Of a DNA stretch of 30,192 nt, positions 22,814 through 30,192 are shown piece by piece. The stretch is from IMG/VR virus record IMGVR_UViG_3300046003_002654, positions 1 to 30,192 of that record, one strand, 5' to 3'. The stretch is from a virus. Position 1 is the first letter of the stretch, and every line of letters starts with the position of its first letter. Under the pieces are notes generated by a model that worked only from the letters and a program-made list of their open reading frames with translations, made no database searches and was not told the DNA's origin. The position numbers and the translations under genes are program-made.

Positions 22814-23416
22814 TTATTGTAACATAGTATTAGTTGGTTGTTTATAGTAATTTCCCATATCTCCCCAGTAACGATTCGACCTTTGACTCTTGTACCATTG
22901 TTGCCAGTCTGCTATTTGAGACTTCTGACTAGCTTGTAATGTTCCTTCTTGCTTATTCGTATAATTGCTATATCCGGCTTGAGTAAGTCTATCAGTTCCG
23001 ATTGTTCTTGCTACTCCTTTTTGTTGTTGAGTTAACGCAGATTGAAAATCAGTATTCATTTCTCCTTCTACTCCAGTTCTTTCACTTCCAATTCCTCCGC
23101 CTTGATTAGCCATAGTAAATCTTGCTCTACGGAGTGATCGAGTATAGTCGGTTGTCGCGCTTTGTGTCCAAAGTTGTAAATCTTCAAGTTCGTTTGCTAT
23201 TTGTTGCTCTATATACGGTTTTACTTGATTTTCAGCCTGAGCCAAGTCCTCAGCTCCTAATTCTGGGTGTTGATTATAGTATTCTTCAAAAGTAGGTTGT
23301 ACTGTTTGTTGAGCCGGAGTGTTAGAAAGAACAGCGTCAAGAATAGATTTATAGTCTTTCTTTGTTCCGCCTTTCTTATTTTTCTTCTTAGTTCCTCCCT
23401 TTTTAGTCTTGGCCAT
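22814..23416 (-). CDS. Probable virion protein with Lys-Gly N-terminal repeat, 200 aa
   Basis: Starts with a strongly basic duplicated motif (KKGGTKK twice, residues 5-20). A Gln/Ala/Thr-rich helical body follows (EDLAQAENQVKPYIEQQIANE, SALTQQQKGVARTIG). A Gly-rich patch (NQGGGIGSERTGVEG, near 105-120) and a Trp/Tyr-rich end follow. No family recognised. The stop lies one base from the next virion gene. The N-terminus could bind DNA in the capsid. Function inferred from position only. Confidence 0.5.
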   Translation of the reverse strand: MAKTKKGGTKKKNKKGGTKKDYKSILDAVLSNTPAQQTVQPTFEEYYNQHPELGAEDLAQAENQVKPYIEQQIANELEDLQLWTQSATTDYTRSLRRARFTMANQGGGIGSERTGVEGEMNTDFQSALTQQQKGVARTIGTDRLTQAGYSNYTNKQEGTLQASQKSQIADWQQWYKSQRSNRYWGDMGNYYKQPTNTMLQ

Positions 23417-23425
23417 TGTTATAAA

Positions 23426-23623
23426 TTAAGTTTTATCTATTTTATCATCTTTTTTTAATTGTCTAGTATTTTCTAGTTTGTTGCATTCATTGAAGGCGTT
23501 ATTTAAAATAATTACCAACTCCGCCATTGGAGGAACTTCTTGCGATTCTAGTCCTGCCTTTGATGTCCTGTTTAGGAATATCATTAGGTTTTTTAACTGG
23601 ATTTCGTTGATTTCGATTTTCAT
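23426..23623 (-). CDS. Small hypothetical protein (65 aa)
   Basis: Not recognised. A short protein of two helices (EIQLKNLMIFLNRTSKAGLESQEVPPMAELVIILNNAFNE) with a Pro hinge between, then a Lys-rich tail. It overlaps the tail-fibre gene by 4 bases (ATGA). Similar short proteins occur beside tail genes, sometimes as assembly chaperones, but this is only context. Confidence 0.5.
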   Translation of the reverse strand: MKIEINEIQLKNLMIFLNRTSKAGLESQEVPPMAELVIILNNAFNECNKLENTRQLKKDDKIDKT

Positions 23624-25212
23624 TTGAGTTTATTATTAATTATTAAATCTTCGACTTTTCTATCAAGCTGTCTCACTGCTCCAGCTACCAAGTCAACAAA
23701 GTGTCCTAGATTTCTTCCAGTCATTTCTATAATTTCATCTTCAGTTTTATTATAATTTTCCAAGTCTTTTTCTAGTAATTTAATTTGTGATTTGCATCTT
23801 TCATCGTCAATATCGTAAGTATCTTTTACTTGTTTAATCCTATTTTTTATTTCCTCCGATTTGGTAATAAGTTCGTTTCTCACCGACTCTCCGCTATGAA
23901 TCCACTCTGGTAGTGAATAGTGGTCTAATTTAGCGTTACCATCTTTGTCCCTTAATATTTCTCCACTTTTATTTTTTTTCGGTTGAGTAGCGTTTAAAAT
24001 TGCCAAGTCGTCTAACTCATCTAACCATAAGCACTTATCTACATAGGCATACGAGTTCATTTCAGCAAACGCTATGGTACTTGTTCCTACTTTATTTTCA
24101 TTATTACCCCCAGGGTGTACGTCTCCATCACCGTCCATTACAAATTGATTAGTGTCGTTTATCTGAAAACGATATTGATAGCTACTACCTATTTGGAAAA
24201 CCATATCGTCTTCACTTTTGATTTTAAAGTCTCCGTCACTATCGTTATATATATATCCTTTAGCAGTAGAACCGTCATAACAAGCCAGCCTTCTATTCGA
24301 TGGGTCTAGGATTATTCTATAACTACTGCTGTTGGTTTCAACTTGCCCCCTAATTAAAAGTGTTCCTGCTGAGTTATCCCATAGGAGATAGCTTCCAGAC
24401 GGATTTCCAATCCCAACATCTCCGGCGTCTCCATTTCCGGGGTCGTCAGTAAAGCATACAAAAAATGGATAATAACTTCCATTATAGTAGAACATTTCAG
24501 CTGTATTTACTAAAAATCTTGAACCACTTGCTGCAGTTTGGAAAGTCGAACCAGTAAATGTTCCTGCAGAAATACTAGGACTTTCAATAGTAGTTGAGGT
24601 GATTTTAGTTGAAGTAATATAACTTGCTGTGGCACTAGCGGGAATATTTGATAAATTAGTATTCCAATTAGCCCCAACAGTAGCGTTATTAGCTGGTGCG
24701 TTTGTAGTTCCTGCGACTGTTGACCAACTGATAGTTCCTGAGTTTATAATTACGCTTCCAAAAGTTCCAGTTGACCCAGTAATATCACCCCTAAAAGTAG
24801 CATTTCCAGTTGTTCCGTCAATAGCTAGAGTTGTTGTTCCAGCAATATTCCTTCCTAGTATTCCGTTTGGACTTATCCTTAAATCTCCACTTACACCATT
24901 AACATAACTGCCTATCTGTAAAGCACCGCTAGTTCCAAAAGTAAAATCAGATAATATGGTTTTTTCAGAAGTGTTTATTCTAGCGTTTATAACATCTGTA
25001 ATAATTGCTCCGCTTGTACCGAAAACATCTACTCCGTCTATTGTGATACTATTAGATAAATTTCCGGCCATTAATCCCTCTACATTATCTCCCAAAGCAC
25101 CACCACTCAATAAGTCTGATAAATTAACATTATCATAAAAGTCTTCCGTTAAAAACGGATCACGTATAATATTATCATCAAAACCAGCTGAAAGGTAACT
25201 ACTTTCTTTCAT
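23620..25212 (-). CDS. Tail fibre protein (530 aa)
   Basis: A Gly/Ser/Thr/Asn-rich beta protein of the receptor-binding type. The central part (about 50-230) has fibre-like repeats (GTSGALQIGSYVNGVSGDLRI, AGTTTLAIDGTTGNATFRGDI, TKITSTTIESPSISAGTF). A second beta region follows (about 230-390). The last 120 residues change to a charged, helical segment (IKNRIKQVKDTYDIDDERCKS, LEKDLENYNKTEDEIIEM, LVAGAVRQLDRKVEDL), likely a trimerisation or chaperone domain. The HPGGNNENKVGTSTIAF stretch resembles entry to intramolecular-chaperone domains. It overlaps both neighbours, so it belongs to the tail operon. Confidence 0.7.
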   Translation of the reverse strand: MKESSYLSAGFDDNIIRDPFLTEDFYDNVNLSDLLSGGALGDNVEGLMAGNLSNSITIDGVDVFGTSGAIITDVINARINTSEKTILSDFTFGTSGALQIGSYVNGVSGDLRISPNGILGRNIAGTTTLAIDGTTGNATFRGDITGSTGTFGSVIINSGTISWSTVAGTTNAPANNATVGANWNTNLSNIPASATASYITSTKITSTTIESPSISAGTFTGSTFQTAASGSRFLVNTAEMFYYNGSYYPFFVCFTDDPGNGDAGDVGIGNPSGSYLLWDNSAGTLLIRGQVETNSSSYRIILDPSNRRLACYDGSTAKGYIYNDSDGDFKIKSEDDMVFQIGSSYQYRFQINDTNQFVMDGDGDVHPGGNNENKVGTSTIAFAEMNSYAYVDKCLWLDELDDLAILNATQPKKNKSGEILRDKDGNAKLDHYSLPEWIHSGESVRNELITKSEEIKNRIKQVKDTYDIDDERCKSQIKLLEKDLENYNKTEDEIIEMTGRNLGHFVDLVAGAVRQLDRKVEDLIINNKLK

Positions 25213-26620
25213 CGTATAAATTAATTTTATCCATTATAAAATCCTTTATTCTAGGAGGATTATCGGTGTAACTCTCATATATTCCAGCCCACATTTCTTT
25301 TCCTGTGAAACTTGCATTGGCTTCTCCAAAACCTCCGTCAAGTTGTCCTTCTTGAAATAAGTTTGCCGGACTGTCTCCCATAAGTATTCCTGATTGATAT
25401 TGACCACCGACCACAACTTTACCAAGCTCTTTGTCTAGTTCCGGGTATCCTAAGTCTTCTGGGTGAAATACTACTCCAAAATGAATTGGCGTTACCGTAG
25501 TTCCGTCAACATCAGCGTAGTTCGTGTTAATCTTAAATATCTTTCCAGCCGCCGTTGCGTAGTAGCAATTACCGTTGTCCTTGTCAAAGCACCAGCTTCT
25601 AGCGTTCCAGCCAGTAAAGACTGACCAAGCCCCCGTGAATACGTTTAGAACTAAAACAACATCTGTGTAGGTGGTATTATAATCAAACTCAAACGGATCG
25701 TTGATAGTAACATCTCCAATCCAAAAATAAACATTTCTATTGTCTCGTCCTGAAGCTACATTATCCCAATTAGACACACTCATGCCGTCTAGATACTTAT
25801 CTACCGCTTGAGAAATAAGTACCGGCTCACCAACTCCCATTTTATAAATACCAGTCGGGTGGTGGAAATACAAGCTATTAAACTTAACTATTGACAAGTC
25901 GCTGTGCGTTCCAACATCAATAATTGATTCCGGCTCGTTAGAGTTGTTTGAATATCTATAAATACTGTCCTCTTTGAATATGACCAGTCTCCCTCTGTGG
26001 TTTATAAGTCCTCGTCCTTTCTGGCCGTCAAAAGGATTAATACCTCTATTTGTCCAAGTGGTAGAAGTAAAAGCCAGTCCAGTTGAGTCGTAAACATCAG
26101 AATAGTGTAAAAAACCGTCTTCTCCTAATACATAAAGTCTTTGGTTATAAACAGCCGGATATTTACCTGTCGCAGGTGCATTGGTTATAGCTGACCAGCT
26201 TGAACCGTCAAATTGATTTGGGGTGTCAACTCCATTAAAAATAACCACCTTACCATGAGAATTTTCAAAGAAAGTGCGCGTAGCTTCTGTCCAATCCTGT
26301 AGGGTTTTACTCCAAGCACCGGCGAAACTTGCCGCTGCATTTACGTAAGTATCAACCTTTGGAGTGGCTTCTCCGTCGCTAGATGAAGCTAGAAACTTCC
26401 TAGTAGTTAAATATCTGTAAATAAACATAGAAAGAACTGTTTTACCAGCTACAACGGCTGATTGCTTTAAACTTCCCTTCCTACCAGTAATTGCTCCAAT
26501 TTTAGAGTCAAACTCACAATTTTGAGCATGTAATACCTGATTCGGTTTTTTCATGGCTTCAACCGATTTTCTTTGTATTCCTCCTGAAAGGTCTCTACGA
26601 GTAATTCTTGGTACGTTCAT
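25199..26620 (-). CDS. Beta-propeller tail nozzle / packaged-DNA stabilization protein
   Basis: A 473-residue protein resembling podovirus nozzle proteins (P22 gp10, T7 gp12). The start 'RDLSGGIQRKS' and 'NCEFDSKIGAITGRKGS' are typical of the group (D-S-G-G, then 'R-G'). Blade-like repeats follow: GKVVIFNGVDTPNQFDG, YPAVYNQRLYVLGEDG, LINHRGRLVIFKEDSIYRYS, VLNVFTGAWSVFTGW and CYYATAAGKIFKI. The C-terminal part (about 380-473) would contact fibres. Position next to the adaptor and fibre genes fits the short-tail order. Exact homology needs a structure search. Confidence 0.6.
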   Translation of the reverse strand: MNVPRITRRDLSGGIQRKSVEAMKKPNQVLHAQNCEFDSKIGAITGRKGSLKQSAVVAGKTVLSMFIYRYLTTRKFLASSSDGEATPKVDTYVNAAASFAGAWSKTLQDWTEATRTFFENSHGKVVIFNGVDTPNQFDGSSWSAITNAPATGKYPAVYNQRLYVLGEDGFLHYSDVYDSTGLAFTSTTWTNRGINPFDGQKGRGLINHRGRLVIFKEDSIYRYSNNSNEPESIIDVGTHSDLSIVKFNSLYFHHPTGIYKMGVGEPVLISQAVDKYLDGMSVSNWDNVASGRDNRNVYFWIGDVTINDPFEFDYNTTYTDVVLVLNVFTGAWSVFTGWNARSWCFDKDNGNCYYATAAGKIFKINTNYADVDGTTVTPIHFGVVFHPEDLGYPELDKELGKVVVGGQYQSGILMGDSPANLFQEGQLDGGFGEANASFTGKEMWAGIYESYTDNPPRIKDFIMDKINLYDERK

Positions 26621-26628
26621 TTAGATAA

Positions 26629-27759
26629 TTAAAGAGTTATGCTGGGATTTTCAATTTGATCATAAACATTAAGATTTACTATTCTACTATCAGTCAAGCT
26701 AGGAAATATACTTACCTGCTTCTTATCGTTAATCTTCATGGCCTGAATCGTCTGTAAGAATAGTTTTTCATAAGATTGAGCCTTCTTCTCATCTTCTCCA
26801 ATCCAAAACAGTTGAGCAAGTCTAGCTGATATTGCAAGTGGGAGTTGAACTCCAGTCTCAGAAGTGTCGTCAGTAAAGCCACCGGCATTCTTATAGTAAT
26901 AAAGTTCTACTGTTTTAATGCTGTCCGGTATTGGAGTTAGATTTAAGCCACCTTCCCATTCCCAAATAACTCTTGGGACTGTGGTTACAATAGTTGACCA
27001 GTTCATCAATTTATGTTCTTTTATTCTAATTGGCACGAGTGGGTCTCCGTCATAAGTAGCGTAAATAAGTTGACCCAAGTCTTCCGCTCCGGCCTCTGCT
27101 AGTGTGTAAGCCTGTTGACTTGCTACCGTACTAAATGTAACTCTTTTCTCTCTAAATCTCCAACGCCTAATTGCATAAATCTCAGCCTCGACTGAATCGC
27201 ACAAATTATCAAAAACATCTTCATTGTAAGGTCTTTGGTAAAAAGACTCGAAATTCTGTCTTATTTTACTTCGTGTGGTGCTTTTAAGTAGCGCGTAAGG
27301 ATAACCTCCAGAGTAACCACTTTCTGAGGCTGTGGTGCTATTGTACAAAGTAAAGAAAGCATATCCTGATGAATTGGTGCTATCCTTGTAATCGGTAAAC
27401 TTATTATCAACATCTAGGTCGGAAGTTGCTAAAAGTGTTTTAGCTCCAGTTTCTGTTACTGATCTGTAAAACTTAACCTGATTGTAGTTAAGTTTATAGA
27501 CTTTTGTACCAGCGTTGTGAGGAAATACCAAAGTCGCAACCTGAATTACCGTTCCTGCCGATACAGCGGCATTGATTTTCGCTATCTCTGTTCTGCTTTC
27601 ACCTATATTCCCAACTAATACGTAGTCATTATTCGCAAAACCACCATTATTATCAAGAGTTATGGAAACAGAAGCACCGGAAGCAACTGCCGTTCTTATT
27701 TGCGCAACCTCTTGTGAGTCGTTTAAAACTGATTGATTGTCAAATGATAGTAGTTTCAA
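26629..27759 (-). CDS. Head-tail adaptor-like protein with added N-terminal beta domain
   Basis: A 376-residue protein. Its N-terminal 150 residues form a beta-rich part with Ala/Ser/Asn repeats (NDYVLVGNIGESRTEI). From about 160 on the pattern is that of podovirus ring/adaptor proteins (T7 gp11, P22 gp4, SU10-like): LLKSTTRSKIRQNFESFY, CDSVEAEIYAIRRWRFREK, then a beta segment and VELYYYKN, ending in helices (LAISARLAQLFW, KAQSYEKLFLQTI). It directly precedes the nozzle gene. The N-terminal extension is longer than in T7 and may be a surface decoration. Family assignment is from pattern. Confidence 0.55.
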   Translation of the reverse strand: MKLLSFDNQSVLNDSQEVAQIRTAVASGASVSITLDNNGGFANNDYVLVGNIGESRTEIAKINAAVSAGTVIQVATLVFPHNAGTKVYKLNYNQVKFYRSVTETGAKTLLATSDLDVDNKFTDYKDSTNSSGYAFFTLYNSTTASESGYSGGYPYALLKSTTRSKIRQNFESFYQRPYNEDVFDNLCDSVEAEIYAIRRWRFREKRVTFSTVASQQAYTLAEAGAEDLGQLIYATYDGDPLVPIRIKEHKLMNWSTIVTTVPRVIWEWEGGLNLTPIPDSIKTVELYYYKNAGGFTDDTSETGVQLPLAISARLAQLFWIGEDEKKAQSYEKLFLQTIQAMKINDKKQVSIFPSLTDSRIVNLNVYDQIENPSITL

Positions 27760-27768
27760 TGTAGTAAA

Positions 27769-28287
27769 TTAAGAATTATTATCTATTTTACCATTAATAT
27801 TAGCATCTTTTATCTTACCTTTCAAAAAATCTCCTTTAATAATACCACTTGGAGAGATATTTCTTATTCTTCCAATAGCGCTTACTAATCTTAATTTTAT
27901 TGAAGTGATTAATGATTCTGATATTTTAAAAGTCTCTAATAAAACTTTGCCGGGCATTTTTAAGAAAACACTACTAATCTTTATGGTTTCAGAAAATGTC
28001 TTTGATACTGATTTATATAAATTTCCAGTTATTTTAACATTCTCTGATAAAATCTTTGCAACTGACCTTATAATAGACTCGCTTATTTTTATCGTTTCAG
28101 TTAAAGATTTTGTTGGTACTTTAGAAAATACATCTAACAAAGCAATAGTTTCAGCAAAGGTTTTACCTACTGATTTTGTAATACTTCCGGTGATCTTAAT
28201 AGTTTCCGATAATGTCTTTAGATATAGAATTCCTCTAGTACCACTATTAAATTCCTTTGAATTGTAATTGTAAGAATTGAATAACAT
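27769..28287 (-). CDS. Repeat protein: six 18-residue repeats in two 54-residue supermodules (172 aa)
   Basis: Residues 24-131 are six contiguous 18-residue repeats (consensus K-x-L/F-S-E-T-I-K-I-S/T-x-S-I-x-K-S-V-x). Units 1 and 4, 2 and 5, and 3 and 6 are most alike (for example FSKVPT and FLKMPG end units 2 and 5), so a 54-residue block was duplicated. Ser/Thr plus alternating hydrophobics suggests a beta-solenoid or fibrous rod. The N-terminus is Asn/Tyr/Ser-rich, and the C-terminus (LVSAIGRIRNISPSG, KGDFLKGKI) is basic. No family recognised. Location among tail genes suggests a minor tail fibre or tail-decoration role. The start overlaps the holin stop by one base. Confidence 0.65.
   Translation of the reverse strand: MLFNSYNYNSKEFNSGTRGILYLKTLSETIKITGSITKSVGKTFAETIALLDVFSKVPTKSLTETIKISESIIRSVAKILSENVKITGNLYKSVSKTFSETIKISSVFLKMPGKVLLETFKISESLITSIKLRLVSAIGRIRNISPSGIIKGDFLKGKIKDANINGKIDNNS
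27895..28218. repeat. Two 162-bp degenerate repeats within the tail repeat gene
   Basis: The DNA encoding residues 24-77 (28218-28057) and 78-131 (28056-27895) is a degenerate tandem repeat. Each block holds three 54-base units. Divergence at DNA level is large, so the amplification is old, but the reading frame and register are kept without any insertion. Confidence 0.6.
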
Positions 28288-28478
28288 TATACTCCTTTGT
28301 AGTTATTATTAAGTTGTTTGCTTACTTCACCTAAGATTAGCCCTAGAACGACTGTAGTTGATTCACTTAACTGGAGTTCTGTGAGGTTCTCTAGCATAAA
28401 GTTAATCGAAACTGCCACTAACATAGCCAGTAGTCTCCAGCCTAGTGATTTGAGACGCTTGATAAGGTCTTTGTTCAT
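28287..28478 (-). CDS. Holin-like small membrane protein (63 aa)
   Basis: A basic N-terminus (NKDLIKRLKSLGWR) precedes a first hydrophobic segment (LLAMLVAVSINFMLENL), then a second (STTVVLGLILGEVSKQL). Two-helix topology with short termini fits class II-type holins. The adjacent upstream gene is an XhlA-like membrane protein, as in lysis modules of Firmicutes phages. The stop and the next start share one base (TAATG). No experimental family match can be claimed. Confidence 0.55.
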   Translation of the reverse strand: MNKDLIKRLKSLGWRLLAMLVAVSINFMLENLTELQLSESTTVVLGLILGEVSKQLNNNYKGV

Positions 28479-28483
28479 ATATT

Positions 28484-28852
28484 TTATTTATCAATTATTT
28501 GTTGAGCGTGATTCATACATTTTTCTAACTGAGTTTCAAGCCTAGTAATATCTCTCATATAGATAAACACTACTAGAGTCACAACTATTCCAATGGTAGC
28601 GAAAGAACCTAAAATCCAGCCTCTCCATTTTTCCAAAGCTTTCAGTCGATTATCAAACTCACTCCATTGGGGCTTTCTGGTCGAATACACTTCCTTTAAG
28701 TCTCCATCATTGACCTTACAATTCTCTAGATTAGTTACTCTATTGGCGAGGTTGTTTTTTAGTTCCTTAACATCGTCAATTAAAGTGTTTAATTTAGTTC
28801 GCACTTCTATTAACATTGTTCGGTCTTCTCTGGTGTATTTTTCTTCATTCAT
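28484..28852 (-). CDS. XhlA-like coiled-coil membrane protein (122 aa)
   Basis: The N-terminal 75 residues are helical with heptads (LIEVRTKLNTLIDDVKELKNNLANRVTNLE) and include a WSEFDNRLKALEKWRGWI element. That element precedes one transmembrane helix (about 80-98, ILGSFATIGIVVTLVVFIY). A short tail MRDITRLETQLEKCMNHAQQ follows. The order coiled-coil, 'LEKWRGWI', membrane helix is typical of XhlA/hemolysin-type phage lysis accessories. It precedes the holin-like gene by 5 bases. Confidence 0.55.
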   Translation of the reverse strand: MNEEKYTREDRTMLIEVRTKLNTLIDDVKELKNNLANRVTNLENCKVNDGDLKEVYSTRKPQWSEFDNRLKALEKWRGWILGSFATIGIVVTLVVFIYMRDITRLETQLEKCMNHAQQIIDK

Positions 28853-28882
28853 TATAGTTGTTTATCTGTTATTGACATTGGA

Positions 28883-29134
28883 TTAGTGGCTAATATTATT
28901 AAATTCTTCTATCTCGTCTTTTTCCTCTTTGGTAGTTTGCTTGTTAATCTCTTTGAGTAAATCTTCCTTCTCTTTGACCATTTCTTCTAGTCTTGCGATT
29001 TCTGTGTTTAATCCAGAGATTTCGTTGGTAAGTTGAGATGCTGTGTAAGTTTCTTCAATAACACGGACGTGTTCTTTACTTACTTTAAAGATTGGCTCGG
29101 AGTTGGATTTTTCGGTTGTTTTAGTGATGTTCAT
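28883..29134 (-). CDS. Coiled-coil protein (83 aa)
   Basis: The C-terminal 45 residues form a coiled coil (SQLTNEISGLNTEIARLEEMVKEKEDLLKEI), and the N-terminal 35 residues are beta-like (EPIFKVSKEHVRVIEETYT). The layout recalls the short phage proteins that follow tail-fibre genes, but no function is evident. It lies between the tail-collar gene and the lysis genes. Confidence 0.55.
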   Translation of the reverse strand: MNITKTTEKSNSEPIFKVSKEHVRVIEETYTASQLTNEISGLNTEIARLEEMVKEKEDLLKEINKQTTKEEKDEIEEFNNISH

Positions 29135-29143
29135 TAGTTTAGA

Positions 29144-30192
29144 TTAATACTTAATAATTTTATTTAGCGTTATGTATGGCTGTAAGTTATTGTGGGCTGA
29201 AGTTGCGTTAGCAGCAGAATTGTTTCCTACTGAGTGAGTATGGTCTGCACTTACATTTCCAGTTGTAAAACTATGTGTATGGTATCCGTCCGTATATGGA
29301 TTAACACCAGAATTTCCCTTTCCAGAAGGATTGTCACTTCCATCACTATTATTTACAGTGATTCCACCACTATCCGTTGTTCCACTATGAGTATGGTTCG
29401 CACTTTGATTCCCTGTGTTTCCGTGATTATGTGCAGGAACTCCACTTTCTCCACTCGTCAAAGTAACAGTCTTCGCTCCTCCAGTTTCTCCTAAAGTGTC
29501 AAATTCTGTATCGGTTGATTTTCCTACTGTTACTCTTCCTTTAGCGTTAGGAAGGATAAAGTTTCCACCACCAGGGTCTGAACCATAAGTATGCCCGATA
29601 ACTGCGTAAAGAGAAGCATAAGTTGATTGTGAAACAGTAGCACCGTCGCAGAGTAACCAGCCAGTTGGGGGGGTTGAACCAGCAAAATCTATAATAGCTC
29701 CAGCAAGTCCTCTAAGTATATTGCTATCCGCTATTGCTTTAGGGGTAGTCCAATTAACATCATTTGTTCCCATATTTATCTCCGCTCCGCTAGACTTTGT
29801 AGCCAAGCTCTCCGTAGTCAATTCCATTCCTCTCCAGTTGATAAACTGAGCTTTAGCAGCACTTTCCAGCACCACCATAACAGGTTTACTCACGTGTCCT
29901 ACTGTTGTTGGTTCTGTAGCAGTTAAAGCCCCAGCAGTTGAAGGCGAAAGGTAATAGACAGTTCCAGCGGTTGCAGTTGGGACGCCTGCGGTTATGTAGC
30001 TAGAAGAAACATATTTGAAGTTATTCTCGTCAGTAACTACGCTTACAATTCCAACTACTTCAGCGTTAGCAGGTGAGTCAGCTTGTGCTTTAGCAAAAGC
30101 GTTGGCAGTTCCAGCACTCTTAATCACGTCTCCTGCGGTAAAGCCATGAGAGTTTTGAGCGATTGAGACTTCTAAGGTTGAACCTGAAATAT
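29144..30192 (-). CDS. Tail-collar fibre protein (cut by right edge)
   Basis: The reading frame is open to the window end; the GTG at 30127 is internal rather than the start. Visible order: a beta region with SHGFTAGDVIKSAG, VGIVSVVTDENNF, GTVYYLSPSTAGAL (about 350 bases at the right). Then a phage tail collar domain: GAIIDFAGSTPPTGWLLCDG and GGGNFILPNAKGRVTVG. Last comes a His/Asn/Gly-rich end with repeated HNH/HTH/HSV triplets (PAHNHG, ANHTHSG, GYHTHSF, ADHTHS). HxH triplets are known to bind metal in T4-type fibre tips, and the collar domain is common in tail fibres. The C-terminus NNLQPYITLNKIIKY is complete. Confidence 0.85.
   Translation of the reverse strand, partial: ISGSTLEVSIAQNSHGFTAGDVIKSAGTANAFAKAQADSPANAEVVGIVSVVTDENNFKYVSSSYITAGVPTATAGTVYYLSPSTAGALTATEPTTVGHVSKPVMVVLESAAKAQFINWRGMELTTESLATKSSGAEINMGTNDVNWTTPKAIADSNILRGLAGAIIDFAGSTPPTGWLLCDGATVSQSTYASLYAVIGHTYGSDPGGGNFILPNAKGRVTVGKSTDTEFDTLGETGGAKTVTLTSGESGVPAHNHGNTGNQSANHTHSGTTDSGGITVNNSDGSDNPSGKGNSGVNPYTDGYHTHSFTTGNVSADHTHSVGNNSAANATSAHNNLQPYITLNKIIKY

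Noticed and set aside
24629-24907. 92-codon plus-strand ORF inside the tail-fibre gene
   Set aside because: Low-complexity shadow of the Gly/Thr/Ser-rich fibre frame; no leader signals, and no plus-strand gene is supported anywhere in the window.
29144-30127. GTG at 30127 as the start of the tail-collar gene
   Set aside because: The frame is open through to 30192 with protein-like sequence (SIAQNSHGFTAGD), so the gene begins beyond the window.
1-30192. CRISPR array, insertion sequence, integrase or att sites
   Set aside because: No spaced identical repeats, transposase, recombinase or tRNA-borne duplication was seen on either strand.
1-30192. Alternative genetic code (stop reassignment)
   Set aside because: TAA, TGA and TAG all end genes at sensible overlaps, and the large ORFs are intact under the standard code.

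Overview
The window is part of a tailed-phage genome with a short-tailed (podovirus-like) layout. Every supported gene lies on the minus strand, so transcription runs from the right edge to the left edge. The DNA is AT-rich (roughly one third G+C by eye), genes are packed with many 1-4 base stop/start overlaps, and stop codons follow the standard code. I see no integrase or C1-type repressor here, so nothing in the window argues for lysogeny. The host cannot be fixed. The replication initiator, 3D-domain cell-wall enzyme and XhlA-like protein resemble those of Firmicutes phages. However, most genes have AT-rich leaders without a Shine-Dalgarno (SD) motif, which is more usual in lineages such as Bacteroidota.

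In transcription order, the right third (30192 to about 22000) is the virion/tail module. It holds a tail-collar fibre protein (cut by the window edge), a coiled-coil protein, an XhlA-like membrane protein, a holin-like protein, a protein made of 18-residue repeats, a head-tail adaptor, a beta-propeller tail nozzle (P22 gp10/T7 gp12 type), a tail fibre and two Gly/Gln-rich virion proteins. A single 10-kb gene (11879-21943) follows and encodes a 3354-residue 'polyvalent' protein, probably packaged in the capsid and ejected with the DNA. It carries a three-domain DNA sliding-clamp (DnaN-like) region, two zincin HExxH sites and several large-polyvalent-protein regions.

The middle (11836 to 8177) holds small genes, a lysin whose M23 peptidase halves are in swapped order and which ends in an NPGNL domain, a 48-residue stand-alone piece resembling the C-terminus of class III ribonucleotide reductase, a secreted metallophosphatase, and a replisome-organizer protein whose gene contains iteron-like repeats (likely origin). 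Two sigma70-type promoters (about 10055 and 8557) drive leftward transcription here.

The left third (8087 to 1) is the DNA-processing module: an HTH protein, an ERF-family annealing protein, a YqaJ/lambda-type exonuclease, YopX, a NinB-like protein, a 3D-domain cell-wall enzyme, a PD-(D/E)XK-like nuclease, an HNH protein, Cys-rich small proteins, a second metallophosphatase, a MazG/DUF1599-like protein, a zinc ribbon, and small and large terminase. The large terminase runs off the left edge, where portal and capsid genes would be expected. Six small genes of 28-58 codons, and a possible 24-codon leader peptide, were found by reading the gaps. No gap exceeds 200 bases. The most unusual elements are the sliding clamp inside the giant protein, the permuted M23 lysin, the two adjacent hairpins at 2242-2330, and a four-gene block (2343-3735) that alone has strong SD sites.
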